Assembly: GCF_018128905.1 (NCBI RefSeq)
Contig: NZ_CP063808.1
Location: 4,588,001-4,652,000 of the forward strand
Length of the DNA: 64,000 bases
DNA from: Streptomyces sp. A2-16
GTDB taxonomy: Bacteria > Actinomycetota > Actinomycetes > Streptomycetales > Streptomycetaceae
Reading direction: 5' to 3'
The notes under the pieces were generated by a model. The model did no database searches. It worked only from the letters and a program-made list of their open reading frames with translations, and was not told the DNA's origin. The translations under genes and the position numbers were made by a program. Every line of letters starts with the position of its first letter. The stretch's first letter is position 1. Below are positions 24,325-32,878 of this stretch, piece by piece.

Positions 24325-25659
24325 ATGACCACAGTCCACGAACCCACCGCGACGGTCGCGTCCGCCGAACTGTCGGTGTGGCCCGCCTCCACCACCGAGC
24401 CCCGGCACGGCGACCTCGCCGTGGGCGGTGTGTCGCTCGCGGAGATCGCCGACCGTTTCGGCACCCCCGTCTACGTCCTGGACGAGGCCGAGGTCCGTGA
24501 CCGCTGCCGCACCTACCGGCACGCCTTCCCCGAAGCCGAAGTCCTTTACGCGGCCAAGGCGTTCCTGTGCCGGGCCATGGCCCACTGGGTCGAGGAGGAG
24601 GGCCTCGGCCTGGACGTCTGCTCGGCCGGAGAGCTCGAACTCGCCGTCACCACCGGCTTCCCGCCGGAGCGGATCACCCTGCACGGCAACGCCAAGTCCC
24701 CCCGAGACCTGGACACCGCGTTGCGCCTCGGTGTCGGCCGGATCGTCATCGACAGCCCCTCCGAGATCGCCCGACTGGCCGCGGCGGTCGGGCCCGACGG
24801 CCACCAGAAGGTGATGGTGAGGGTCGTGCCCGGCATCAGCGCCGGCGGCCACGAGAAGATCCGCACCGGCACCGACGACCAGAAGTTCGGCCTGTCCATC
24901 GCCGACGGCTACGCCCAGCACGCCATCGCCCGCATACTCGACCAGCCGCAGCTCCGACTCACCGGCCTGCACTGCCACCTGGGCTCGCAGATCACCAGCG
25001 TCAAGCCCTACCTCGCCGCCGTACGCCGCACGGTGGGCCTCATGGCGCGGCTGCACGAACAGCACGGCCTGGTGCTGCCCGAACTCGACCTCGGCGGCGG
25101 CCACGGCATCGCCTACCGCCCCGGCGAGGAGGCCCTGGACCTGACGTCACTGGCCCGCAGGGTCCGCACCGAGCTCTCCGACGCCTGTGCCGCGAACGGA
25201 CTCCCCGTCCCGCGCCTGATCATCGAGCCCGGGCGGGCGATCGTGGGGCCTGCGGGTGTCGCGGTCTACCACGTGCTGGCCGTCAAGCGCACCGGCTCGC
25301 ACACGTACGTCGCCGTGGACGGCGGCATGAGCGACAACCCGCGCCCGGCCCTGTACGGCGTCCGGTACGCCCCTCGCCTGGTGGGCAGGCACAGCACCGC
25401 GGCCCCGGCCCGGGTCACCGTGGTCGGGCGCCACTGCGAGGCGGGCGACGTCGTCGCCGCCGACGTGGAGCTCCCGGACGACGTCCGCCCCGGCGACCTG
25501 CTCGCCGTCCCCGTCGCCGGCGCCTACCACCTGTCCATGGCCTCCGGCTACAACCTGGTCGGCCGCCCGCCGGTGGCCGCGGTGCACGACGGTCTGGCCC
25601 GTCTGCTGGTCCGCCGCGAGTCGCTGGAGGACATCCGCAGCCGGGACGTGGGGCTGTAG
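24325..25659 (+). CDS. lysA: Diaminopimelate-decarboxylase-like PLP enzyme (LysA family)
   Basis: The 444-residue alanine-racemase-fold enzyme has Lys78 in YAAKAF for PLP, HGNAKSP, GLHCHLGSQI, ELDLGGGHGIAY, EPGRAIVGPAG and GRHCEAGDV, all LysA signatures. LysA converts meso-diaminopimelate to lysine. Its place behind a potassium-type operator and a SAV_915 gene, away from lysine genes, suggests a paralogue, possibly for another diamino acid or for stress-linked lysine supply. That role is inference. The ATG follows GAGGGG by 8 bases. Confidence 0.88.
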   Translation: MTTVHEPTATVASAELSVWPASTTEPRHGDLAVGGVSLAEIADRFGTPVYVLDEAEVRDRCRTYRHAFPEAEVLYAAKAFLCRAMAHWVEEEGLGLDVCSAGELELAVTTGFPPERITLHGNAKSPRDLDTALRLGVGRIVIDSPSEIARLAAAVGPDGHQKVMVRVVPGISAGGHEKIRTGTDDQKFGLSIADGYAQHAIARILDQPQLRLTGLHCHLGSQITSVKPYLAAVRRTVGLMARLHEQHGLVLPELDLGGGHGIAYRPGEEALDLTSLARRVRTELSDACAANGLPVPRLIIEPGRAIVGPAGVAVYHVLAVKRTGSHTYVAVDGGMSDNPRPALYGVRYAPRLVGRHSTAAPARVTVVGRHCEAGDVVAADVELPDDVRPGDLLAVPVAGAYHLSMASGYNLVGRPPVAAVHDGLARLLVRRESLEDIRSRDVGL

Positions 25660-25671
25660 CCCCCGCCTTAT

Positions 25672-25687
25672 TTGCGTATTGACGCAA
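25672..25687. promoter_or_regulatory. Inverted repeat TTGCGT-ATTG-ACGCAA
   Basis: TTGCGT at 25672-25677 and ACGCAA at 25682-25687 form a perfect dyad with TTGACG inside it, which could be a -35 element. It lies upstream of the ABC transporter. A/T-rich TTGC-containing dyads are usual for ArsR/NmtR-type metal sensors, so binding by the ArsR protein encoded at 29814 is a guess. Confidence 0.45.
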
Positions 25688-25714
25688 CAAGGGGCACACT
25701 CTTGGAGTCGGGTT

Positions 25715-25737
25715 CCGTGCGTGGAGCGTACGCACGG
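25715..25737 (+). promoter_or_regulatory. 8-bp hairpin in the ABC-transporter leader
   Basis: CCGTGCGT at 25715-25722 pairs with ACGCACGG at 25730-25737 around a 7-base loop. It precedes a short leader ORF. Confidence 0.45.
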
Positions 25738-25768
25738 GGCACAGTCACATCACGGATCGGAGGCAGCC

Positions 25769-25816
25769 ATGGGTGCCGACCCTCCCAGTCCGCGCTGCCT
25801 CCCGGGCGCTCGCTGA
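25769..25816 (+). CDS. Proline-rich 15-residue leader peptide
   Basis: ATG at 25769 has CGGAGG 6 bases before it and encodes MGADPPSPRCLPGAR, with four prolines including a PP pair. It lies 120 bases before the ABC permease start in a 280-base leader. Proline-rich leader peptides control magnesium-transport genes in enterobacteria (MgtL, MgtP), so an attenuation role is plausible but untested here. Confidence 0.45.
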   Translation: MGADPPSPRCLPGAR

Positions 25817-25936
25817 CTCCCCTTCCCTGCCTTTCACTTTCCCGCGCTGCGTGGGTGAGCCCTGCCCTGCCGTCGGCGCGTCCGCCGCGGCCGGGCCGTG
25901 CGGGTGTGCCCAGAGTGCGGGCGGAGGTCCTCCGTG

Positions 25937-27691
25937 ATGTCGTTCCGTACCGACACCCGATCCCCCGAGAAGGCGGCGCGCACGCCCCTGGCGGGTCGTC
26001 TGTCGCAGTTCTCCTGGGTGGACGCGGCCGTCGCCGCCGCCGTCCTCGTCCTTCTCTACGTCGTCCTGCGCGTCGGCCAGGGCACCACCGTCGCCTTCAG
26101 CACCCATCAGAACGTCGACGTGGACACCGATCCCGCTCAGCTGCCGTACGACGCGGCCCGCTCGCTGCTGCGGATGTTCGCGGCGCTGGCCGCCTCGGTC
26201 GTGTTCACCTTCGGCTACGCCTACGCCGCCGCGAAGAGCAGAAGGCTGGAGCGGATCCTCGTCCCGGCCCTCGACATCCTCCAGTCGGTGCCGGTGCTCG
26301 GCTTCCTCACCGTGGCCGTGACCGGGTTCATCGCCCTGTTCCCCGGCTCGATGCTAGGCCTGGAGTGCGCGGCGATCTTCGCGATCTTCACCTCCCAGGC
26401 GTGGAACATGACGTTCGGCTTCTACTACTCCCTCACCTCTCTCCCGCGTGAACTCGACGAGCTGTCACGGTCGTTCGGCTTCACCCGCTGGATGCGGTTC
26501 TGGAAGGTCGAGGTCCCGGCCGGGATGATCGGCCTGGTCTGGAACGGCATGATGAGCTTCGGCGGCGGCTGGTTCTTCCTGGTCGCCTCGGAGGCAATCA
26601 GCGTCAACAACCAGCGGTACGCGCTGCCCGGCGTCGGCTCCTACGCCGGAGCCGCGATCGCCGACGGCGACCTCGCCAAGGTCGGCTGGGCCATCCTCAC
26701 CATGGCGGTCATGGTGATCGGCGTGAACTTCCTGTTCTGGCGGCCGCTGACGGCGTGGGCGGAGAAGTTCAAGAACGAGCAGTCCGAGGCCAGCGAGGTC
26801 CAGCGGTCGTACGTCCTGGACTTCCTGCGCACCTCGCACTGGCCGCGGCTGCTCGGCCGGGTGCTGCGTCCGGTGGGGCGTGGGCTGGGCAGGGCCGGGC
26901 GCCTGCTGGGCACCGACGACCGGCCGCTGTCCGTCGACCCGGTGCGGCGGCGCAGGGGAGACGTGGCCTTCACGCTCGTCGCCGGCGGACTGATCGTGTG
27001 GGGTCTGGCCGACCTCGGCCACTACCTCTACGACCGCACCGGCTTCGGGGTCTTCGGCGAACCGCTGCTGCTGGGCCTGGCCACCCTGGTCCGGGTCGTG
27101 ATCCTGGTCGCGCTGGCGACCGTGATCTGGGTGCCGATCGGCGTGAAGATCGGCTTCTCGCCCCGGCTCACCCGCATTGCGCAGCCCGTCGTCCAGGTCC
27201 TGGCGTCCTTCCCCGCCAACTTCATGTTCCCGCTGGCTGTCTGGTTCTTCCTGAAGACGGGCCTGTCGATCAACATCGGCGGCACGCTGCTGATGGCGCT
27301 GGGCGCGCAGTGGTACATCCTCTTCAACACCATCGCCGGCGCCATGGCCATCCCGACCGATCTGCGCGAGGCCATGGACGACCTCGGCATCACCGGATGG
27401 CAGCGGTGGCGGCGGCTGATCATCCCGGGGATCTTCCCGTCGTACGTCACCGGCGGCATCACCGCGTCCGGCGGTGCCTGGAACGCCTCGATCGTCTCCG
27501 AGGTCGTCACCTTCGGCGGGACCACGCTCACCGCGACCGGCCTGGGCGCCTACATCGCCAAGGCCACCGAGAGCGGCGACTACCCGCACCTGATCGCGGG
27601 GGTGGCGGTGATGAGCCTGTACGTCGTCGCACTGAACCGGCTGCTGTGGCGCCGCCTGTACCGGCTGGCCGAGACCCGCTACTCCCTCTGA
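25937..27691 (+). CDS. ABC transporter permease, two fused membrane halves
   Basis: The 584-residue protein holds two binding-protein-dependent permease domains, residues about 30-285 and 345-580, joined by a charged linker. Each has an EAA-like loop for the ATPase (ELSRSFGFTRWMRFWKVEVPA and, in the second half, EAMDDLGITGWQRWRRLIIPG, both near the segment ends). It resembles nitrate/sulfonate/bicarbonate-type permeases but as a tandem fusion. ATG 25937 is taken rather than the GTG one codon earlier. No binding-protein gene is adjacent. The substrate is unknown; metal-related neighbours suggest an ion. Confidence 0.87.
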   Translation: MSFRTDTRSPEKAARTPLAGRLSQFSWVDAAVAAAVLVLLYVVLRVGQGTTVAFSTHQNVDVDTDPAQLPYDAARSLLRMFAALAASVVFTFGYAYAAAKSRRLERILVPALDILQSVPVLGFLTVAVTGFIALFPGSMLGLECAAIFAIFTSQAWNMTFGFYYSLTSLPRELDELSRSFGFTRWMRFWKVEVPAGMIGLVWNGMMSFGGGWFFLVASEAISVNNQRYALPGVGSYAGAAIADGDLAKVGWAILTMAVMVIGVNFLFWRPLTAWAEKFKNEQSEASEVQRSYVLDFLRTSHWPRLLGRVLRPVGRGLGRAGRLLGTDDRPLSVDPVRRRRGDVAFTLVAGGLIVWGLADLGHYLYDRTGFGVFGEPLLLGLATLVRVVILVALATVIWVPIGVKIGFSPRLTRIAQPVVQVLASFPANFMFPLAVWFFLKTGLSINIGGTLLMALGAQWYILFNTIAGAMAIPTDLREAMDDLGITGWQRWRRLIIPGIFPSYVTGGITASGGAWNASIVSEVVTFGGTTLTATGLGAYIAKATESGDYPHLIAGVAVMSLYVVALNRLLWRRLYRLAETRYSL

Positions 27692-27725
27692 ACTTCCCCC
27701 TTTTACAAAAGATGTGGAGCACGTC

Positions 27726-29120
27726 ATGGTGCTGAACACCCTGCGCGGCCGACGCGCCACCCCGGCCATCGGCCACACCCGCCCCGCCGACGGCGACGTC
27801 CTGCTGGAGACCGTCGGCCTGACCAAGTCCTACGCCGGTGCCGACGGCGAACTGCCCGTGTTGTCCGGCATCGACCTGCAGGTCCGCGCCGGTGAGGTCG
27901 TCGCCCTGCTGGGCAAGTCCGGCTCGGGCAAGTCGACGCTGCTGCGCTGCCTGGCCGGACTCGTCCCCACCAGCTCAGGCACCGTCACCTACAAGGGCAC
28001 CCCGCTGACCGGCGCCAACCCGGGCACGGCGATGGTGTTCCAGACCTTCGCCCTGCTGCCCTGGCTGACTGTGCAGCAGAACGTCGAACTCGGTCTGGAG
28101 GCCAAGGGAGTCGGCGCCGCCGAGCGCGCCGAGGCCGCCCGCCAGGCCATCGACCTGATCGGTCTGGACGGCTTCGAGTCGGCGTACCCCAAGGAGCTGT
28201 CCGGCGGCATGCGCCAGCGCGTCGGCTTCGCGCGGGCGTTGGTCGTCGAGCCGGACGTCCTGATGATGGACGAGCCGTTCTCCGCCCTCGACGTGCTCAC
28301 GGCCGAGAACCTGCGCGGCGAGCTGATGGAGCTGTGGGAGTCGGGCCAGTTCCCGACCCGGGCGATCGTGCTGGTCACCCACAACATCGAGGAGGCCGTG
28401 CTGATGGCCGACCGGATCGTCGTCCTCGGCGCCCGGCCCTACGGCACGATCCGCGAGGTCTTCGAGGTCGGCCTGGACCGTCCGCGCGACCGCAACTCGC
28501 CCGCCTTCGAGGACCTCATCGACCGCGTCTACCGCACCATGACCGGACGGCACAAGGAGGGGCGCACCCCCGGCAGGGCGGAGGCCGTGGAGACCGTCGA
28601 GATGGAGAAGCGCACCCCCTCCAACACCCCCCTGCCCACCGCGAGCGTGGACGGCCTGTCCGGCCTGGCCGAGATGATCGCCCACCGCGACGGCCGCGCC
28701 GACCTCGCCGACCTGGTCGACGACCTCGGCCTGGAGGTCGACGACGTACTGCCCCTCGTCGACGCCCTCGACCTGCTCGGCTTCGCCGTCGTGCACGGCG
28801 ACGACCTGCTGCTCACCGACACCGGCGGCGAGTTCGCCGGGGCCGACGTGCAGAAGTCCAAGACCATCTTCGCCGAGGCCGCCCTGCGCGCCCCACTGGT
28901 CAGACTGATCACCAGCAGCCTGCGCCAGAACCCCGACGGCACCCTGCGTGCCGGCTTCTTCCGCGACGTGCTGGCCCACCACTTCACCAGCGAACAGGTC
29001 GCCCGCCAGCTGGAGACGGCCACCGACTGGGGCCGCTACGCCGAGCTGTACTCCTACGACGCCGAGCCGCAGGAGTACCGCCTCGACGACGGCGACACCG
29101 ACGCCGTACGCAAGGGGTAG
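27726..29120 (+). CDS. ABC transporter ATP-binding protein with AAA-associated C-terminal domain
   Basis: The 464-residue ATPase has Walker A GKSGSGKST at 63-71, Q-loop VFQTFALLPW, signature LSGGMRQR, Walker B VLMMDEP and the switch TH. After residue 290 comes the AAA-associated C-terminal domain, including DDVLPLVDALDLLGF and KSKTIFAEAAL, found in nitrate/sulfonate-like importers. GGAG lies 8 bases before ATG 27726, so the GTG at 27714 is not used. The gene follows the permease after 34 bases and forms one transporter with it. Confidence 0.9.
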   Translation: MVLNTLRGRRATPAIGHTRPADGDVLLETVGLTKSYAGADGELPVLSGIDLQVRAGEVVALLGKSGSGKSTLLRCLAGLVPTSSGTVTYKGTPLTGANPGTAMVFQTFALLPWLTVQQNVELGLEAKGVGAAERAEAARQAIDLIGLDGFESAYPKELSGGMRQRVGFARALVVEPDVLMMDEPFSALDVLTAENLRGELMELWESGQFPTRAIVLVTHNIEEAVLMADRIVVLGARPYGTIREVFEVGLDRPRDRNSPAFEDLIDRVYRTMTGRHKEGRTPGRAEAVETVEMEKRTPSNTPLPTASVDGLSGLAEMIAHRDGRADLADLVDDLGLEVDDVLPLVDALDLLGFAVVHGDDLLLTDTGGEFAGADVQKSKTIFAEAALRAPLVRLITSSLRQNPDGTLRAGFFRDVLAHHFTSEQVARQLETATDWGRYAELYSYDAEPQEYRLDDGDTDAVRKG

Positions 29121-29124
29121 GCCG

Positions 29125-29802
29125 GTGAACTCGCTCCACTTCGCCACCGGCCTCGGCGCGGGCCTGGGCGCCGGCGCGCTGATCGGCATCGAGCGGCAGT
29201 GGCGTCAGCGGATGGCCGGGCTGCGCACCAACACCCTGGTGGCCACCGGCTCGGCCCTGTTTGTGCTGCTGTCCAGTTCCTTCGGCTCGGGCGATCCCAG
29301 CCGGGTCGCCGCCCAGGTGGTCTCCGGCATCGGCTTCCTCGGCGCCGGCGTCATCATGCGCGACGGCCTGAACGTCACCGGCATCAACACCGCGGCCACG
29401 CTGTGGTGTTCGGCCGCCGTCGGTTCCCTCGCCGGAGCCGGCCTCACCGGCTACGCGCTCACCGGAGCGGCGGCGATCGTCGCCGTCAACACCGCCGTCC
29501 GCGGACTCGCCCAGCGCCTGGACCGCCAGCCCGGCTCGGGTGACGAGGTTCCGACCCCGTACCACGTGGAGGCCGTGGTCGCCGCCCGCGACGAGGCCCA
29601 TGTCCGCACCCTGCTGGTGCGGTCCCTGTCCGGCTCCGACAGCCGCCTCCACGCGGTCACCTCCACCGGCCAGGGCGAGGGACGGGTGCGGATACGCGCG
29701 GAGATCACGTCCGACGGCGCCGACAGCACACCGGTGGAGAGCGCGGTCGCCCGCATCAGCATGGAACCGGCCGTCGTCTCCGCCGCCTGGCGGACCGTAT
29801 GA
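29125..29802 (+). CDS. MgtC/SapB family membrane protein
   Basis: The GTG start lies 4 bases after the ATPase stop; 225 residues. Four helices fill the first 135 residues, with GALIGIERQWRQR, GLRTNTLVATGSALF and GFLGAGVIMRDG, the MgtC signature. An ACT-like C-terminal domain follows. MgtC proteins act in magnesium limitation and are thought to modulate ATP synthase or ion transport. Its place in the ABC operon links the transporter to Mg2+ or similar stress. Confidence 0.92.
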   Translation: MNSLHFATGLGAGLGAGALIGIERQWRQRMAGLRTNTLVATGSALFVLLSSSFGSGDPSRVAAQVVSGIGFLGAGVIMRDGLNVTGINTAATLWCSAAVGSLAGAGLTGYALTGAAAIVAVNTAVRGLAQRLDRQPGSGDEVPTPYHVEAVVAARDEAHVRTLLVRSLSGSDSRLHAVTSTGQGEGRVRIRAEITSDGADSTPVESAVARISMEPAVVSAAWRTV

Positions 29803-29813
29803 CCGCCAACGCC

Positions 29814-30230
29814 TCAGTGATCGGTGACCGGGCGGCGCCGTGCTCGCGCGGCGGCCGGGCGCTCCCGCGGGACGGCGACGGCCGCCGCCGACGTCCCGCC
29901 CGCTTCGGCCGCGTCCTCGGGAGCGTCTGCCGCGTCACCCGCGAGCACCGCGCTCTCCAGCAGCGCCCGCACCTGCCGCCCTGCGGCCCGGTAGTAGATC
30001 CGTGTCCCCTCCCGCCGGGAGGCGACCAGTCCCGCCGCCCGCAGTCTCGCCAGATGCTGGGAGGTGGCCGCGACATGCGCCCCGATCAGCTCCGCCAGCC
30101 CGCTGACCGGCAGCTCCCGCTCACTGAGCGCCCACAGCAGCCGGTAGCGCGAGGGGTCGGCGACCGCCTTGAGCACCGCCACCGACCGTTCGGCCCGTTC
30201 CTCGTCCCATGACGCTACTTGCGCTTCCAT
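29814..30230 (-). CDS. ArsR-family metal-type repressor
   Basis: This 138-residue protein has one winged helix-turn-helix (ADPSRYRLLWALSERELPVSGLAELIG, residues about 25-51, then ATSQHLARLRAAGLV). It resembles nickel/cobalt sensors of the NmtR/KmtR group. The C-terminal third is Ala/Arg-rich, and only a few possible metal ligands are seen (His52, His60 and the final Asp-His). It is convergent with mgtC and divergent from corA, and its own start overlaps an ATGCAAATATGC dyad. It probably represses this metal block, by inference. Confidence 0.83.
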   Translation of the reverse strand: MEAQVASWDEERAERSVAVLKAVADPSRYRLLWALSERELPVSGLAELIGAHVAATSQHLARLRAAGLVASRREGTRIYYRAAGRQVRALLESAVLAGDAADAPEDAAEAGGTSAAAVAVPRERPAAARARRRPVTDH

Positions 30231-30246
30231 GCAAATATGCTAACCG
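30228..30246. promoter_or_regulatory. A/T-rich dyad at the arsR/corA divergent promoter
   Basis: ATGCAAATATGCTAACC contains GCA-AATA-TGC symmetry in an otherwise GC-rich gap and overlaps the arsR start. It resembles sites used by ArsR metal sensors. It is a likely autoregulatory operator. Confidence 0.45.
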
Positions 30247-30286
30247 GTGGTCCCGACGACATCCGCGCCCCGCAAGGAGGTGAGCC

Positions 30287-31312
30287 ATGACGGCCCACGA
30301 CAACGCTTCCCGGCAGGTCCCCGTCGTCGACTGCGCCCTGTACGAGTACGGCCGTCGCCGACCGGGCCGTCTGTCCCCGGAGGCGGCCATGGAAGCCGCC
30401 CGCACCACCCCCGGCGCCTTCGTCTGGATCGGCCTCCACGCCCCCACCGCCGATCAGCTCCAGGTCGTCGCCCGCGCGTTCGCCCTCCACCCGCTGGCAG
30501 TAGAGGACGCCCTCAACGCCCACCAGCGCCCCAAACTGGAGCGGTACGACGACACCCTCTTCCTCGTCCTGCGCACCGCCGTCTACCTCGAACACGAGCA
30601 GCTGACCCCCACCACCGACCTCGTCGGCACCGGCGAGATCATGGCCTTCGTGGGCCGCGACTTCATCGTCGTCGTGCGCCACGACCCCTCCGAGCCGCTC
30701 ACCGGCGTCCGCAGCCGTCTGGAGGCCGACCCCGAGCGCCTCGCCCACGGCCCGGCCGCCGTCCTGCACGCCATCGCCGACTCCGTCGTCGACCAGTACC
30801 TCGACGTCGTCACCGCCCTGGAGGCCGACGCCGAAGTGATCGAGAACGACGCCTTCTCCCCGGACGCCGGCCATGACATCGGCCGCATCTACCAGCTCAA
30901 GCGCGAGCTCGTCGAACTCCGCCGCGTCATTGCACCGCTCGCCCAGCCGCTGCGCGACCTCGCCGAGCGCCGTGTCCCCGGAGTCGACAAGGAACTGGCC
31001 GCCTACTTCCGTGACGTCGCCGACCACCGCGCCCAGGCCGCCGACCGGGTCACCACCCTGACCGAGCTCGTGGACAACGCCCTGTCCATGGCTCTGGCGC
31101 AGACGAGTGTCCAGCAGAACCACGACATGCGGCGCATCAGTGCCGCCGCCGCGCTGATCGCCATCCCCGTGGCCGTCGCGGGCGTCTACGGCATGAACTT
31201 CGAGCACATGCCCGAACTGCGTTGGCTCTTCGGCTACCCGGCGATGCTCATCGCCACGGTCACGCTGGTCACCGTCGTCTACCGGGTGTTCCGCAGGAAG
31301 CGGTGGCTCTGA
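30287..31312 (+). CDS. corA: CorA-family magnesium/divalent-cation channel (first copy)
   Basis: This 341-residue protein has a long cytoplasmic domain with LHPLAVEDALNAHQRPKLE, a stalk helix and two C-terminal helices with the GMN selectivity motif in YGMNFEHMPEL. CorA pentamers carry Mg2+ or Co2+ into the cell; some homologues export Zn2+. AAGGAGG lies 6 bases before the ATG. The C-terminal KRWL is the usual basic end. It is likely controlled by the divergent ArsR repressor. Confidence 0.95.
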   Translation: MTAHDNASRQVPVVDCALYEYGRRRPGRLSPEAAMEAARTTPGAFVWIGLHAPTADQLQVVARAFALHPLAVEDALNAHQRPKLERYDDTLFLVLRTAVYLEHEQLTPTTDLVGTGEIMAFVGRDFIVVVRHDPSEPLTGVRSRLEADPERLAHGPAAVLHAIADSVVDQYLDVVTALEADAEVIENDAFSPDAGHDIGRIYQLKRELVELRRVIAPLAQPLRDLAERRVPGVDKELAAYFRDVADHRAQAADRVTTLTELVDNALSMALAQTSVQQNHDMRRISAAAALIAIPVAVAGVYGMNFEHMPELRWLFGYPAMLIATVTLVTVVYRVFRRKRWL

Positions 31313-31375
31313 CATCCGCCTTGTCGCCTTTTGGCACACTGTCCGGACCCGAACGCCCGGTGAAGGAGAACCCGC

Positions 31376-32473
31376 ATGTCGATGGTCGGCAACCTGCGCA
31401 AAGTCGCGGACCTGGCGCGGCGCACCCGCCGTCGCGTGGACCTCAGCCACCCGGCCCGCTCGCCGCTGGGCTCGAGCGTGGTCAACTGTGTCGTCTACCA
31501 CGACGGCGTCCGGCGGCCCGGAAGGGACCCCGTGGAGGAGGCGGTCCGCCTGGCCCGCAAGCGCCGGGGCGGCTTCGTCTGGCTGGGCCTGCACGAACCC
31601 GGCGAGGAGGAGTTCGCCGGAGTCGCGGAACTGTTCGGCCTGCACCCCCTCGCCGTCGAGGACGCCGTCCACGCCCACCAGCGCCCCAAGATCGAGCAGT
31701 ACGGCGAGATCCTGTTCTCCGTCTTCAAAACGGTCACCTACGTCGAGCACGCCGAACTGACCGCGACCAGCGAGGTCGTCGACACCGGCGAGATCATGGT
31801 GTTCACCGGCCCCGACTTCGTCGTCACCGTCCGCCACGGCCGCCACGGCTCCCTCGGCCCCCTGCGCGAGGACCTCGAAGCCCACCCGGACCTGCTGGCC
31901 AAGGGCCCCTCCGCCGTACTGCACGCCATCGCCGACCACGTCGTCGACGACTACGTCACGGTCGCCGACGCCGTCCAGAACGACCTCGACCAGGTCGAGA
32001 CCGACGTCTTCTCACCTCACAGCCCACGGAACGCCGACGCCGGCCGCATTTACCAGCTCAAGCGTGAACTGCTGGAGCTGAGGCGGGCCGTGGCCCCGCT
32101 CGCCGGCCCCCTCGACCGGATCGCCACCGAGCCCCGCGCCTGCGTGGACAAGGAGATACAGACGTACTTCCGGGACGTCTTCGACCACCTCACCCGTGTC
32201 ACCGAGCAGATCAACGCCTTCGACGCCTTGCTCGACTCCATCCTCCAGGCCCACCTCGCGCAGGTCACCGTCGCCCAGAACGAGGACATGCGCAAGATCA
32301 CCGCGTGGGCGGCGATCATCGCCGTACCCACCATGATCTGCGGCGTGTACGGCATGAACTTCGACCACATGCCCGAACTCCGCTGGACCTTCGGCTACCC
32401 CATGGTCCTCGGCGTCATCGCGACCGTCTGTCTTCTGCTCCACCGCAACTTCAAACGCAACGGCTGGTTGTGA
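31376..32473 (+). CDS. corA: CorA-family magnesium/divalent-cation channel (second copy)
   Basis: The 365-residue paralogue of the previous gene shares the same layout: PLAVEDAVHAHQRPKIEQYG, YGMNFDHMPELRWTFGYP and a basic end. It has about 30 extra N-terminal residues rich in Arg. The 63-base gap to the first copy contains GAAGGAG before the ATG. Two tandem copies suggest dosage or different metal preference. Confidence 0.95.
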   Translation: MSMVGNLRKVADLARRTRRRVDLSHPARSPLGSSVVNCVVYHDGVRRPGRDPVEEAVRLARKRRGGFVWLGLHEPGEEEFAGVAELFGLHPLAVEDAVHAHQRPKIEQYGEILFSVFKTVTYVEHAELTATSEVVDTGEIMVFTGPDFVVTVRHGRHGSLGPLREDLEAHPDLLAKGPSAVLHAIADHVVDDYVTVADAVQNDLDQVETDVFSPHSPRNADAGRIYQLKRELLELRRAVAPLAGPLDRIATEPRACVDKEIQTYFRDVFDHLTRVTEQINAFDALLDSILQAHLAQVTVAQNEDMRKITAWAAIIAVPTMICGVYGMNFDHMPELRWTFGYPMVLGVIATVCLLLHRNFKRNGWL

Positions 32474-32505
32474 CGCCGACAACGGCACCATCGGAGTACA
32501 CCTCT

Positions 32506-32519
32506 TCCTGAATTCAGGA
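32506..32519. promoter_or_regulatory. Perfect palindrome TCCTGAATTCAGGA, CmtR-like operator
   Basis: This 14-bp perfect palindrome lies directly before TACTCT (32527-32532), a good -10 box. Transcription would begin near 32540, the chosen GTG of the repressor gene. It is the obvious binding site for that repressor. Confidence 0.7.
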
Positions 32520-32539
32520 TTTCATGTACTCTCGTGGTT

Positions 32540-32878
32540 GTGCTGACTGCTGCCTCCGACATCGACGTCCTGGCCCGGTTCGGTCGCGCTCTCGCCGACC
32601 CGATCCGCTGCCGCGTCCTGCTCGCCCTGCGCGAGGCCCCGGCCTACCCCGCCGACCTCGCCGACGCGCTCGGCGTCTCCCGTACCCGGCTGTCGAACCA
32701 TCTCGCGTGCCTGCGGGACTGCGGCCTCGTCGTCACCGTCCCCGACGGCCGCCGCACCCGCTACGAACTGGCCGATCCGCGCCTCGGGCACGCGCTGGAC
32801 GACCTGCGTGGCGTAGTCCTGGCCGTCGAGGCCGACCGGACCTGCGCGGACGCAGACGAGCAGGGGTGCTGCGGATGA
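32540..32878 (+). CDS. cmtR: CmtR-like Cd/Pb-type ArsR repressor
   Basis: From GTG 32540 the product has 112 residues starting MLTAASDIDVLARFGRALAD, close to mycobacterial CmtR. The helix-turn-helix holds ACLRDC, matching the two Cys of the CmtR metal site. A C-terminal Cys-x6-7-Cys-Cys tail supplies further ligands. An earlier GTG at 32534 exists, but the -10 box predicts a leaderless transcript at 32540. It should release its operator on binding Cd2+ or Pb2+. ATGA overlap couples it to the exporter gene. Confidence 0.85.
   Translation: MLTAASDIDVLARFGRALADPIRCRVLLALREAPAYPADLADALGVSRTRLSNHLACLRDCGLVVTVPDGRRTRYELADPRLGHALDDLRGVVLAVEADRTCADADEQGCCG

Noticed and set aside
25688..25936. Possible M-box magnesium riboswitch before the ABC transporter
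   Set aside because: The conserved M-box core is not seen; the region better fits a leader peptide with a simple hairpin.
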